Below, piece by piece: positions 54,401 to 64,000 of a DNA stretch of 64,000 nt. The stretch spans positions 372,001 through 436,000 of the forward strand of contig SADC01001318.1 of the NCBI GenBank assembly GCA_004194705.1, given 5' to 3'. This stretch comes from Ditylenchus dipsaci. Its lineage: Eukaryota > Nematoda > Chromadorea > Rhabditida > Anguinidae. The notes under the pieces were generated by a model. The model searched no databases. It saw only the letters and a program-made list of their open reading frames with translations, and was not told the origin of the DNA. A program made the position numbers and the translations under genes. Every line of letters begins with the position of its first letter. Within the stretch, counting starts at the first letter, position 1.

Positions 54401-57400
54401 GCTTCTGGCCATTCCGGGTGGGATTCTGAGCAATCCAAGTTATTTTCTGACTAGAAAATTTGAATTCCCACGAAATTTAATGCAGTATTTTACTAAAAAT
54501 TTAAATTTGACGGAAGATTTACATAATTTGACGGGAGATTTACATATTTTGTTTGAAATTTGAATTTGACGGGATAAAAAATAAATTTGACGGGAGATTT
54601 ACATATTTTGACGGGTGTTTTCAATTTGAGCCATTAGATTTTATAATTTTACATTGAATTTCGAACCGGGAAAGCCGCCTAAGCCTAAGCAAATTTACTA
54701 TGCTAAACACGAATATGGTGTCAAAATTATGAATTTTCCAATCTGGCACAAAAAGTACCAAAAAACGACTTTTTTTTTAAATGACACCTGTATCGTGGTT
54801 TTTGACAACTTTAATCTCCCTAATTTCATAGTAGATCTGGAAAATGGGCAGCACTTCGTTATATGACTTCGGGGTGCTCTACAAGAATCTGCGATAAAAT
54901 TCTCTTAATGAAGTTTTTGAATAATGGAAGGTTCCCTAGTGAAACAATATGAATTCAAAATATCAAAACATGAAAAAAAATCCTGCCAAAAAAAGTTAAA
55001 ATACCCGAACTATCACATAACCCAATAAAAATGACTTACGAAATCCACCGACTTAGCGTTTTGGAAGACATGCAATTTCGCACCACTTTCCCACTCCCAC
55101 AGAATCACTTGATTGTCGGTTCCTGCACTTGCAAACCTCTCTCCAGCTGAGGATTTGTCAAAGCGGATGGTGAGCACACTGCCCTGGTGACCACAAAAGT
55201 TGCGCACAAATACCCTTTGCTGTCTGTTCTGAAAAAGAGTAATTATATATAAATAAAGAGAAACACCAAAATTAGGCATACAAACTATAAAGTTTGATAG
55301 TCCGATCGTCTGAGCCACTCAATAGGTTCTGCTCGTCTAGAGTAAATGCCAAACAGCGGATTTTCATTGAATGCCCTAAATATTTGGAGATTTTCAAAAA
55401 ATATAGTGAAGCGACGTTTTTCAAAACACCCTGCTGAGTCCGACCACCTTTTTTGGATGTTTTTTTTTCTGGGCAAAGCTTTTCCTTGCTGCTAAAAGAC
55501 TTCTTTTTGCTCCCAAAGGACTTTTTTGCTGCTAATTTTTTTTGCTGCAAAAAGACTTTTTTTTGCTCCCAAAGGACTTTTTTTTTGCTGCTAATTTTGT
55601 CTGCTGCAAAAAGACTTTTTTTTGCTCCAAGAAGACTTTTTTGCTGCAAAAAGACTCTTCGTGCTGCAAAAAGACTTTTTTTTTGCTGCTAAAATACTTT
55701 TTTGCTGCAAATATTGTTTTGCTTCACATGCCTTCTCCGCAACATTTTTCACTAGAAATATCAATTATTATACATATTTTGCGGTCAATTTGTCCACAAA
55801 ACTTTTATTATTTCTTAGAAACGAATAAACCATGCTGTTCAACCCAAAATTGTGTGCTGAAAACAGTTTGTTGAGACCAAAATCCTGTTTTGACTAACTA
55901 GAATCTTTAGTACCCTGGGTTACCGTATTCTCTCTAATAGAACCACATGTGGTTCTATTTTTCAACCCCCTTGGGGGTGTGGTTCTATTAGAGAGTGTGG
56001 TTCTAATAGAGAGTGTGGTTCTATTTTTCAACCTTCTGAAGATATTCAAGCATTGCAGCATACACGCATAAATTCTTTGTTTCAGATCTGCTCTGGTGTA
56101 GGGGGGTCGCTCATTTATACTATACTTTTTATTTATTTTTGTTTCTTATGGCAGTCATGGTTATGTCGATAACTTATATGAATAGTTTAATAAGTAATTT
56201 TGTTGATCAAGGTGATTATTGTCACCCCGGTCACCATACTCAACTTAATCGACCTAATAAATAAAAAATATATTTAGTGAAAATAGGCGTCCCCCATAGA
56301 CCAGAACAGGTCCCAAAACTCATCATCACTTTAGAGATATATCTTTATTATTTAACTATTTTTGCGCTTCCTCAAGACCGATTTCTTGTATCTGCTCAGC
56401 CAACTTCTTTTCATCTTTCGCGAGCTTCACCTTGCCTCGACCACTCGGAACCGGCCCAAGTTTCCTGAAGCAGTGAATGGCGTCGTCCTCATATCCATCG
56501 GTGGTATTGGGAACTGCGCACGATCTGAATGACTCAACGATGAGCTCTTTTAGGAGATTCTCCAGGCTTCGACGATCCATCGGAGTTAGAAGGCCGTTGG
56601 CGCAGCTTGAGAGTGTTAATGGGTGTGGTTCTATTAGAGAGTGTGGTTCTAATAGAGAGTGTGGTTCTATTTCACAACCCCCTTGGGGTGTGGTTCTATT
56701 AGAGAGTGTGGTTCAAATAGAGAGTGTGGTTCTATTTCACAACCCCCCTTGGGGTGTGGTTCTATTAGAGAGTGTGGTTCTAATAGAGAGTGTGGTTCTA
56801 TTAGAGAGAATACGGTATTTATTAAAAAAACAGTACTCACTTTAAGGTAGTCGCCACTTATGCACTTGGACGGGGGGACCGACTTTTCATACACACTAAG
56901 TCACTCAAGGCACTGTTCTAGGCATGATATAATTATTTACATGCTCAATCTGAATGATTCCTTTAATTTTAAGGTCGACTACCTAGTACTTATGCATTTT
57001 AGGGGCGAAAATTAAATAAAAACTTAAATTTTGGTTGAATTTTTTTCCAAAAAATTGATTTTTTATTTAGGAAGGTGTCAGAAAATAGATTTAAATCATT
57101 CTGAGCGTAAAACAGTTACTTAGCAGATGTTTAAACACTTTTCTCTAATCAATATAAAACGCCCCCCCCCGTCCAAGTGCATAAGTGGCGACTACCTTAA
57201 AGTTAGTACTGTTTTTTTTTAATAAATAACCCAGGGTACTAAAGATTCTAGTTTGTCAAAACAGGATTTTGGTCTCAACAAACTGTTTTCAGCACACAAT
57301 TTTGGATTGGACAGCATGGTTTATTCGTTTCTAAGAAATAATAAAAGTTTTGTGGACAAATTGACCGCAGAATATGTATAATAATTGATATTTCTAGTGA

Positions 57401-60400
57401 AAAATGTTGCGGAGAAGGCATGTGAAGCAAAACAATATTTGCAGCAAAAAAGTATTTTAGCAGCAAAAAAAAGTATTTAGCAGCAAAAAAAAGTCTTCTT
57501 GGAGCAAAAAAAGTCTTTTGCAGCAGACAAAATTAGCAGCAAAAAAAGTCCTTTAGGAGCAAAAAAAAGTCTTTTTGCAGCAAAAAAAGTCTTTTTGGCG
57601 CAAAAAAAAGTCTTTTTGCAGCAGACAAAATTAGCAACAAAAAAAGTTCTTTGGAAGCAAAAAGAAGTCTTTTAGCAGCAAGGAAAAGCTTTGCCCGTTT
57701 TTTCTGACCACAGATTTGAAATACCGCGCAACACTTTTATAGCATCTTGAGGTATTTTCAAATTTGGTTCTATTTTGAGTCGTCGGTTATACAGTCACAG
57801 ATTTGGTTATGGTGAAAAGAGCGCAAGTAAAAAATAGTCATAAAATAGTTTTGTGGTCAGAAAAAATAGGATGGCCCGAAATTCTAAGCACGCTTGGTTT
57901 CGGCCTTAATTTTTAATTTCGCTTCTCAATTTTGTTGATCTTCTTATTTAAATACTCGAAATGAGTCAGCCAACAGCATGACACCAAACTTGCTATAGAC
58001 AACATTTTTAGGATAGCGTCTATGGATAAATTTAAAAAATATCAGAAACTTCAGCCTAGTGAAAATTTTAAAAATTGCTCGATAAGTCGTTAGATAGTCA
58101 TTCATCCAAAAATTTGATGGCTAAATTGAGATTAACCAAGGGTTGAATTCTTTTATCGTTCACTCTTTTTTCAATACAAAGTTTTCAATGGTGACTCACC
58201 ATTAGTGAGAAGTCAACATGAATTTTTTAAATAACATAGGGGAAGAAAGCAACGGTCCGAATTTATAAAATTTTTACTAGGCTAAAGTTTTTGAGATTTT
58301 TATAAATCCGTGCATAGCCGGTTTCCTAAGAATTTTGTCCGTAGCAAGTTTAGTATCATCTTGTTTGCCGACTCATTGCGAGTATTTGAAAAAAAATCCA
58401 CAGAATCAGAAAGTAAAATTTAAAATTATTGCCGAAACCAAACGTGCGGCGAATTTGCGCCACCCTATACTATTTTCTTTTAGCTGATGATATTTACGAT
58501 TCTAGTCCTTAAATTTTGTTTATTAGATTCGTGGACTAGAATAAGTAAAATACGTCAAATATATATTGAAAATGTAGTCGGATCTACCTGGGGACCGAAC
58601 TTAGGAGGGTGGTATTTATTCTGGAAGTTTACCTTCAATCTGGTAGACACTCACCAGCGTTTGTCCATCGAGCATAGATATCCAACCATGAGAGTTGCCT
58701 GCGGCCACATATTTGCCACTGCAAGACTGCAAATTGAATAGCTTATTAATCACATAGTTAACAGCTGGTTACTTAGAAAAATTTCAGTGAAGAGGGTTAC
58801 AGAGGATTGGTCAGAGAGCCTTGGCAATTTTTTAATGAGAAAGCTTACATATTCAATGGCAGATATTTGTTTGACCTTGTCGAATGGCACTGATTTCACC
58901 ACCTGAGCTTTTCTGTCAAGCAATTGCAAGGAACCAGAGAAATTGGCTAAAAATTTTCCTTGACAAGCTCATTATTAAAGGAGCATGCTTTCCTAGTGCA
59001 ACGGCAATTGTTGATTTTTGAATTCCCGGGACATAAAAAAATAAAAATAATTATGACAAAATTTGCGCAAAATGTTTTTCAAATGCAAACATTTTTTTTC
59101 GGCAGTCATTTTGACTTCTCAATTGAATTTTCGGTCGGGTCCGCCGACTCGCTGTTACTTTGTGGTCGCCCATTTGGTTTTTGTGTATAGCTAGTTGAAT
59201 TATAGTGGCTATATCTTATTTTTATGTCTTTTTTGCTTCAGATTATTAAAAGAAGAAGCCAAGTTTTTGCCACGAACCTCATTAGATAAGTTTTTATCCA
59301 TTATTCGCCGTCTTTTTCTTTTCTCTTGTTCCTCCTGTTCAGGTTGTTTGCGAGGGCGCTCATGCGGATTGTACGAGATCTGATCGGGCTTTCTCTGCGG
59401 CGCTACTTTGCTTTCTTGAGTCGGTCACGGGATTAAGCTTTTCTTTGTGAAAATGTGGTTAGTTTGCCAATTAAAATTTTTTCCATAATTGTTTATGCTG
59501 GTTTATTATAGAAGGGAATCTGCTGCCAAATTTTCGACCTCAATGACGTGTGCTTCACAACTTCGTGTCAGAGCCAGTGCTAGTTGGAGGATTCATATGG
59601 TACATTAGGACTGAACAGTACCTCAAAGGCTAGGAATCAGTTGGACAGGCGCTGGATGGTGGTCTCTAATTTTTTCTCGATTCTCTGGTCAGGTAACCCT
59701 ATTTTTAATCTCACTGCGACTGCACATAGTCTTACAAAGTAATCAGTGAATGTAGCCTAAAATCCATGAATTAGCCACATACGATTATTATTGTCTACGT
59801 GGAAGCTACAGACTTTGGCAATTGTATGTGGTCGTAGTGTTAGGCAAGTGCATGGGCCGGTCCTTCCCGAGCCGTTATTTGCATAATCCATCGCGGTTTA
59901 TTATGAAGACAATTTTTACTAGAGTCTGTAAAAGTACTGCCCGTGCACATACTTGCGTAGTGTATTTCGCGTATTGTATTATCTTTCTATGTGCCTTCGT
60001 GCTCCATTTCAAGACAGTATGGCTAGGCCCTTGTAACATAACTGTCGGAGCACGTCAACTTCATGTAAGAGGCTGCCTAGCGAAAGTGATTATAAGTCAC
60101 ATATTATTTACCATAACGATCTTTTGGAGTTCATGTTTCTAATTTTCAGGTATGATGCGTCACTCAGGTCTCTTGTTCTCATCAGGGAAATAATGTTTTA
60201 GCGTCCTTGGCTATGCAGGTCCTGAGCTACCGTTTGTTTATACTTTATACTTTTACGGACTATTCTGTGTTTTAACGAAATAATAAATAACTATCTAACA
60301 TTTAGCTGTGTAGATTATCTTTTAGCGTCCTTGGCTATGCATCTATCATCATTATATGCTCTTTTACCGACTATCTTGCACTTGTGCAGCTTTGAACTAT

Positions 60401-62823
60401 TACAGTGACCTAATACCTGAATTTTACATAGTTGTGCCTGAATAAATCAAGCACGATAGAAAATCGTCAGCAGATCAAAAGCGGATTGATGATAGATGCA
60501 TAGCCAAGGACGCTAAAAGATAATCTACACAGCTAAATGTTAGATAGTTATTTATTATTTCGTTAAAACACAGAATAGTCCGTAAAAGTATAAAGTATAA
60601 ACAAACGGTAGCTCAGGACCTGCATAGCCAAGGACGCTAAAACATTATTTCCCTGATGAGAACAAGAGACCTGAGTGACGCATCATACCTGAAAATTAGA
60701 AACATGAACTCCAAAAGATCGTTATGGTAAATAATATGTGACTTATAATCACTTTCGCTAGGCAGCCTCTTACATGAAGTTGACGTGCTCCGACAGTTAT
60801 GTTACAAGGGCCTAGCCATACTGTCTTGAAATGGAGCACGAAGGCACATAGAAAGATAATACAATACGCGAAATACACTACGCAAGTATGTGCACGGGCA
60901 GTACTTTTACAGACTCTAGTAAAAATTGTCTTCATAATAAACCGCGATGGATTATGCAAATAACGGCTCGGGAAGGACCGGCCCATGCACTTGCCTAACA
61001 CTACGACCACATACAATTGCCAAAGTCTGTAGCTTCCACGTAGACAATAATAATCGTATGTGGCTAATTCATGGATTTTAGGCTACATTCACTGATTACT
61101 TTGTAAGACTATGTGCAGTCGCAGTGAGATTAAAAATAGGGTTACCTGACCAGAGAATCGAGAAAAAATTAGAGACCACCATCCAGCGCCTGTCCAACTG
61201 ATTCCTAGCCTTTGAGGTACTGTTCAGTCCTAATGTACCATATGAATCCTCCAACTAGCACTGGCTCTGACACGAAGTTGTGAAGCACACGTCATTGAGG
61301 TCGAAAATTTGGCAGCAGATTCCCTTCTATAATAAACCAGCATAAACAATTATGGAAAAAAATTTTAATTGGCAAACTAACCACATTTTCACAAAGAAAA
61401 GCTTAATCCCGTGACCGACTCAAGAAAGCAAAGTAGCGCCGCAGAGAAAGCCCGATCAGATCTCGTACAATCCGCATGAGCGCCCTCGCAAACAACCTGA
61501 ACAGGAGGAACAAGAGAAAAGAAAAAGACGGCGAATAATGGATAAAAACTTATCTAATGAGGTTCGTGGCAAAAACTTGGCTTCTTCTTTTAATAATCTG
61601 AAGCAAAAAAGACATAAAAATAAGATATAGCCACTATAATTCAACTAGCTATACACAAAAACCAAATGGGCGACCACAAAGTAACAGCGAGTCGGCGGAC
61701 CCGACCGAAAATTCAATTGAGAAGTCAAAAATGACTGCCGAAAAAAATGTTTGCATTTGAAAAACATTTTGCGCAAATTTTGTCATAATTATTTTTATTT
61801 TTTTTATGTCCCGGGAATTCAAAAATCAACAATTGCCGTTGCACTAGGAAAGCATGCTCCTTTAAGAATGAAATCACTACCAGTCAAGAAAGTTTCGTGA
61901 TCAGGCGAAATTCTAATGAACCACATGGCCATCAGACCATTGTTAAATTGCTCTGTTGTGTATTGACCATTAGTGGCTATGCTAATAATAAACAGAGTAG
62001 ATTCAACGCCCAGGACAACAATTACTGAAAAAAGTGGTGGTTAAATCTTAAAATGCACTCAAATTACCCAAATAAATGCTCAAAACTGTTTTTTATTTCT
62101 TCAATAATTTCTATATATAGAATAACTTTTTCCTTAACCAGAATTTTTAAATATCTAAGTTGCATGCGAGCACATATGATTTCATCCGTCAAATTGATCT
62201 CTAAATCAGATCATAGAAATGTTTGGTCACCAGGATTACGTCTTTTCTTTCTTTGCTTTGTGAGTTCGTACTTTGATTTAACCACAAATATTTATTTAAA
62301 AACAATTCGGTGTTACCCGATTTCCGGCTGACCGCATTCCGAGATAGCTGATTTTAGATTCTAGTTAATTAGTCGAAAACTCAATCACGCCAACAAAAAA
62401 TTACATTTGCCATTTTCGGCCACATCGTAGGACTGGATTCCACATCGCCAGCTTGAGATTTTTCCATTGGAAGCTGAAACAATTTTGACAATACATTGGC
62501 TTAACATTGTAAATTTAACAAGAAACTTTTTTCCGAAATATCGATTTCTTCGTCAAATGTTGAGCTAAAATCCGAAAAAGTTTCTTTGAATATTGATAAA
62601 TAATATTAATATTTACATGTTCCACAGCTTAATATGATCGTGCCCAAATGTTGCCAAATTCGGAGCAACTCTACTGCCTTGTTTGAAAAATTCTACGCCA
62701 TTATGGACCTTTCGTGGGCTAAATCCAGAAAAAATTATAAAAAATTGAGTGGACTTAAGTCGACTCGCATTTTTGGAGTTTCTGGAGGGGCTTGTATTCT
62801 TCAGTTATAGGAAGCACAGCCAT
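51477..62823 (-). CDS. wdr61: WDR61/SKI8-like WD40 protein with acidic tail
   Basis: WDR61/SKI8 serves the Ski complex (RNA decay) and the PAF1 complex (transcription), family knowledge. Exons seen: 62823-62765, 62718-62617, 62473-62405, 62024-61881, 58958-58849, 58726-58655, 55375-55282, 55223-55040, 51902-51477. Matches to the propeller in order: NLATFGHDHIKLWNM; AMWFIRISPDHETFLTG joining KFLANFSGSLQLLDRK; ISAIEYSCSGKYVAAGNSHG; IRCLAFTLDEQNLLSGSDDR, TIKLYS; GHQGSVLTIRF ... ASAGTDNQVILWEW; and IRCLAFYPDGRFLVAGTDDS. The final exon adds about 115 residues rich in Glu/Gln/Asp (EEEEEMAAEDEQEQ), unusual for WDR61. The junction of exons 2 and 3 is off by one base, and a short exon may be missing between 58655 and 55375, so function is not assured. 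Introns carry several large elements. Confidence 0.75.
52240..52440. repeat. Split inverted pair, left arm
   Basis: Complementary to about 54800-55000 (CACCCCGAAGTCATATAACG; CTCATATTGTTTCACCAGGG). Related arms lie at 12.75 and 14.7 kb. The array element D, other repeats and the CCCGTCAAA foldback lie between the arms. Confidence 0.65.
52476..53334. mobile_element. Array-TIR element D with cargo, 8-bp TSD
   Basis: 859 bp. Ends GGCTAGGAGACATTTGGC and complement. Direct repeat GTTTTACA at 52468-52475 and 53335-53342. The left array is about 85 bp. The right array (52895-53330) has some 28 units of 15 bp such as CAAATGTCGTTTTGC and CAAACGTCGTTTGGC, with AAGATACGTTTGC variants. Between them lies a 330-bp open coding segment. 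It is in the large last intron of the WD40 gene. The arrangement is that of a Pack-MULE. Confidence 0.9.
52562..52895 (+). pseudogene. Captured coding fragment inside element D
   Basis: About 110 codons without a stop: YLETINDGTICLSDSTGIIF, SIHLATDSSCQILASCSNQT, IVKLLNLSDLDKKDRSLEV, then IHIVRIISVSNEPQQFN. The LASCSNQTIVKLLNL part resembles a WD40 strand pattern. Codon choice and amino-acid make-up look like normal protein, unlike the arrays on either side. Source gene unknown. No splice sites are needed across it, so it may be one exon or a processed piece. Confidence 0.6.
53400..53720. repeat. AGGTGTAGGTG / CACCTACACC foldback
   Basis: GATGAGCGGATGGAGGTCG, AGGTGTAGGTGCAG and AGGTGGATGTG units face CAACCTACACCTCG and TACCTTCACCCGC. 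Ends are not clear. Confidence 0.45.
53925..54630. repeat. Long foldback of the CCCGTCAAA family
   Basis: Ends GAAAACACCAGTCAAAATAT and complement, four to five TAAATCTCCCGTCAAA units per arm, then GATTTCCAGTCAGATGCGCT arms near the centre at 54285. Second member at 21885-22280. Confidence 0.8.
55923..56815. mobile_element. CCGTATTCTCTC element with internal coding exon
   Basis: Ends CCGTATTCTCTCTAATAGAA and complement, TA on both sides (55921 and 56816). Terminal arrays of 18-bp units (GTGGTTCTATTAGAGAGT) at 55985-56035 and 56620-56805. Between them is a 3' terminal coding exon on the minus strand. Confidence 0.82.
56356..56615 (-). pseudogene. 3' terminal exon carried by the CCGTATT element
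   Basis: Open frame reading CANGLLTPMDRRSLENLLKE, LIVESFRSCAVPNTTDGYED, DAIHCFRKLGPVPSGRGK and ending EQIQEIGLEEAQK, stop at 56356. An AATAAA polyadenylation signal follows about 10 nt after the stop. It looks like a real gene end, not chance. It could be a captured exon, or a tiny protein starting at the Met at 56580. Family not recognised. Confidence 0.5.
57870..58465. repeat. Foldback with GCTTGGTTTCGGC arms
   Basis: ATTCTAAGCACGCTTGGTTT / AAACCAAACGTGC and AATACTCGAAATGAGTCAGC / GACTCATTGCGAGTATTTG. Imperfect arms of about 280 bp. In the WD40-gene intron. Confidence 0.65.
58975..61865. mobile_element. 2.9 kb near-perfect palindrome with TTAA ends
   Basis: TTAA at 58975-58978 and 61862-61865; ends TTAAAGGAGCATGCTTTCC and complement. 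Arms 58975 to about 60351 and 60487 to 61865, almost without mismatch (one or two single-base differences seen near the ends), around a 136-bp unpaired centre. The arms are complex sequence, not simple repeats. Each arm contains the same open frame (59822-60142 plus, 61016-60696 minus): 106 residues, hydrophobic, with CVVYFAYCIIFLCAFVLHF. Lies in an intron of the WD40 gene. Confidence 0.92.
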
Positions 62824-63125
62824 TGCGAAGAGTTCGTGCAAACAATATAATAATTAAGAAATTAAGGCAATGAAAAAAATAATTTCGAATCAAAAAAGAT
62901 TAGATGTATAGATGGAGTCACTCAAACAGCCGCCAAACTTAAATAATCGTTTCTGATCACCAAAAATAAAGATTTAGCCGCAAATAACAAACCGATAAAC
63001 TTCGACAACAAATTACAACCTCTCAGTTTATTACGACAACAAAACTATCCATATAGCAATGGATTAGACGTCAAACATCAAAAATATCTGCATAACAATT
63101 GCGTGGAAACTAGACTTTAAATTGT
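62824..63125. promoter_or_regulatory. Short gap between two minus-strand genes
   Basis: 300 bp between the SMN-like stop (63126) and the WD40 gene start (62823). The same orientation and small spacing would allow a shared transcript; no promoter motif is chosen. Confidence 0.35.
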
Positions 63126-63953
63126 TCAATCTTTCTTGGCACTGTTAGACTTCTGCTTTCCGTGTTTAAATCCTTTGTGGTATCCAGCGTAATAGCCTAT
63201 GAATGAAAAAAATTCGTGTACGCCATAAGATAGGTGCAAATTATAATACAAACCCGCATTGTAGTAGGAGCGAAGCAACTGATCAAACAACACATTCTCG
63301 TCTTTACCTTCCTCATTAGGCATAACTGGAGCAGCTGGAATATCGAGAGCGGAGTCACTTGGAAGCTGAAGGTAACTAGTATGATTTCAAAACTACGACA
63401 AACAGCATTACGTGTTCAACATCATCCCTTTTTGGCTTATTGACATGGTCTGGCTCATCGCCTTCGTCGGAATGCTTGATTTGCTTGGACTCCTTGCTCC
63501 CCACCTTCTCCGTAGCTCCAATTCCACTCGCCTTCAAAGACAGCTTGCGAAAAAAACTAAAATTTTAGTGATACCTCAACATCGGCAGTTAAGCTAGACA
63601 TCAAGCGCTCATAATCTTCAGAAAGATCAGCCTAGAAATAGCTGTAGAAAGATGTCAAACAGTACGTACTCACGGTAGAGTCATCCACGATATCGCTATC
63701 CTTGCAATCCTGCAAGCCGGCACTCTGAAAAATGGCAAATTTCAGGACGGAAGACACAGCAAAAATCTACAAACCTGAGCCAACTTGGCACTCTCGGACA
63801 ATGCGTCCTCGTGAGGTCCATGAGGCAGAGAATGAATCTCACTGAAAAAAAACAATAATAAAAAGGCGGGCATTTATCGTATTCGCTGACATACACGCTC
63901 TCCACAACAACCTTATCAGCCACATCCTCCAGCTCGCCCACATCAGCATCCCC
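63126..63953 (-). CDS. smn1: SMN-like YG-box protein, C-terminal part
   Basis: The C-terminus reads LLRSYYNAGYYAGYHKGFKH then GKQKS, matching the Tyr/Gly (YG) box by which SMN self-associates in snRNP assembly (family knowledge). Exons seen: 63953-63895, 63841-63775, 63724-63674, 63631-63575, 63543-63421, 63365-63254, 63196-63126 (TGA). All phases agree. The rest is an acidic linker (ADVGELEDVADKVVVESV, DSDIVDDST, ADLSEDYERLMSSLTADVE) and a Lys-rich part. The Gemin2-binding and Tudor regions would lie beyond the right edge and cannot be checked. Other YG-box proteins are possible. Introns 40-60 bp, no repeats. Confidence 0.65.
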
Positions 63954-64000
63954 CTAATAGGCAATCAAATTACATATCAAGGATCTCAGCAAAACAAAAC

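Larger units (their letters stand above)
55471..57696. mobile_element. Large array-TIR palindrome E with nested insert
   Basis: Ends GGGCAAAGCTTTTCCTTGCT and complement. The left flank ...TTTTTTTCT and right flank GTTTTTTCT allow an 8-bp target duplication TTTTTTCT. Terminal arrays are units of about 20 bp (TTTTTGCTGCAAAAAGACTT). The arms go on to 55920 and from about 57225, including GTTTGTTGAGACCAAAATCC. The CCGTATT element 55923-56815 sits in the middle, followed by paired arms GTCGCCACTTATGCACTTGG / CCAAGTGCATAAGTGGCG. Confidence 0.8.

Noticed and set aside
59822..60142. 106-residue hydrophobic frame in each arm of the 2.9 kb palindrome as a gene
   Set aside because: It has no recognised domain or splice context, and appears twice only because of the symmetry. 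Mentioned within the element, not called as a CDS.
62617..62718. Frame break inside WD40-gene exon 2 (reading AHERSIMA then a stop)
   Set aside because: With the donor at 62765 the phase leads straight into the other frame (VHNGVEFFKQGSRV), so no frameshift is needed there. The remaining one-base problem is at the exon 2-3 join.

Overview
This is an AT-rich eukaryotic, most likely nematode, window in which a few ordinary genes are stretched and interrupted by mobile DNA. The nematode call rests on a zona-pellucida (cuticlin-type) gene, a CK1/TTBK-like kinase of the type expanded in nematodes, small introns (about 35-60 bp when not invaded) and acceptors of the TTTCAG/TTTTAG type. The species cannot be fixed from the sequence alone.

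Layout. 0.3-2.5 kb: 3' part of the splicing factor SMU1 (+). 3.5-18.1 kb: one 12-exon cuticlin-like ZP gene (-), rebuilt here with all phases agreeing (461 codons). Its introns are filled with foldback elements, and a complete TTBK-like kinase gene (7.0-8.4 kb, +) lies inside one of them. 19-22 kb: a nested stack of foldback elements with a solo LTR. 23.2-24.6 kb: a five-exon gene of unknown function (-) with one apparent 1-nt deletion. 26.0-28.3 kb: a decayed FLYWCH/MULE transposase. 29.0-29.6 kb: a damaged TPR gene. 30-42 kb: mostly arrays, palindromes and fragments, with a small unknown gene at 37.1-37.6 kb. 42.8-44.4 kb: a small two-exon membrane protein. 44.9-48.0 kb: a nearly complete MULE transposon with terminal arrays and an 8-bp target duplication. 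50.4-62.8 kb: a WDR61/SKI8-like WD40 gene (-) whose introns hold several large elements. 63.1 kb to the edge: the C-terminal half of an SMN-like YG-box protein (-).

The main novelty is in the mobile DNA. At least five elements (11.9, 13.2, 14.8, 44.9 and 52.5 kb) have terminal inverted repeats built from arrays of short (about 13-16 bp) tandem units. Their outermost ends start with GG or a similar sequence, and they are bounded by 8-9 bp target-site duplications that can be read directly. The 44.9 kb copy encodes a MULE transposase. The 52.5 kb copy carries an unrelated open coding segment between its arrays, as Pack-MULEs do. A second, unrelated theme is large near-perfect palindromes: a 2.9 kb TTAA-bounded one inside an intron that was about 35 bp long, and one at 19.5-21.3 kb whose two arms carry the same secondary insertion at mirrored positions. 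Many elements sit at or near the centre of older palindromes.
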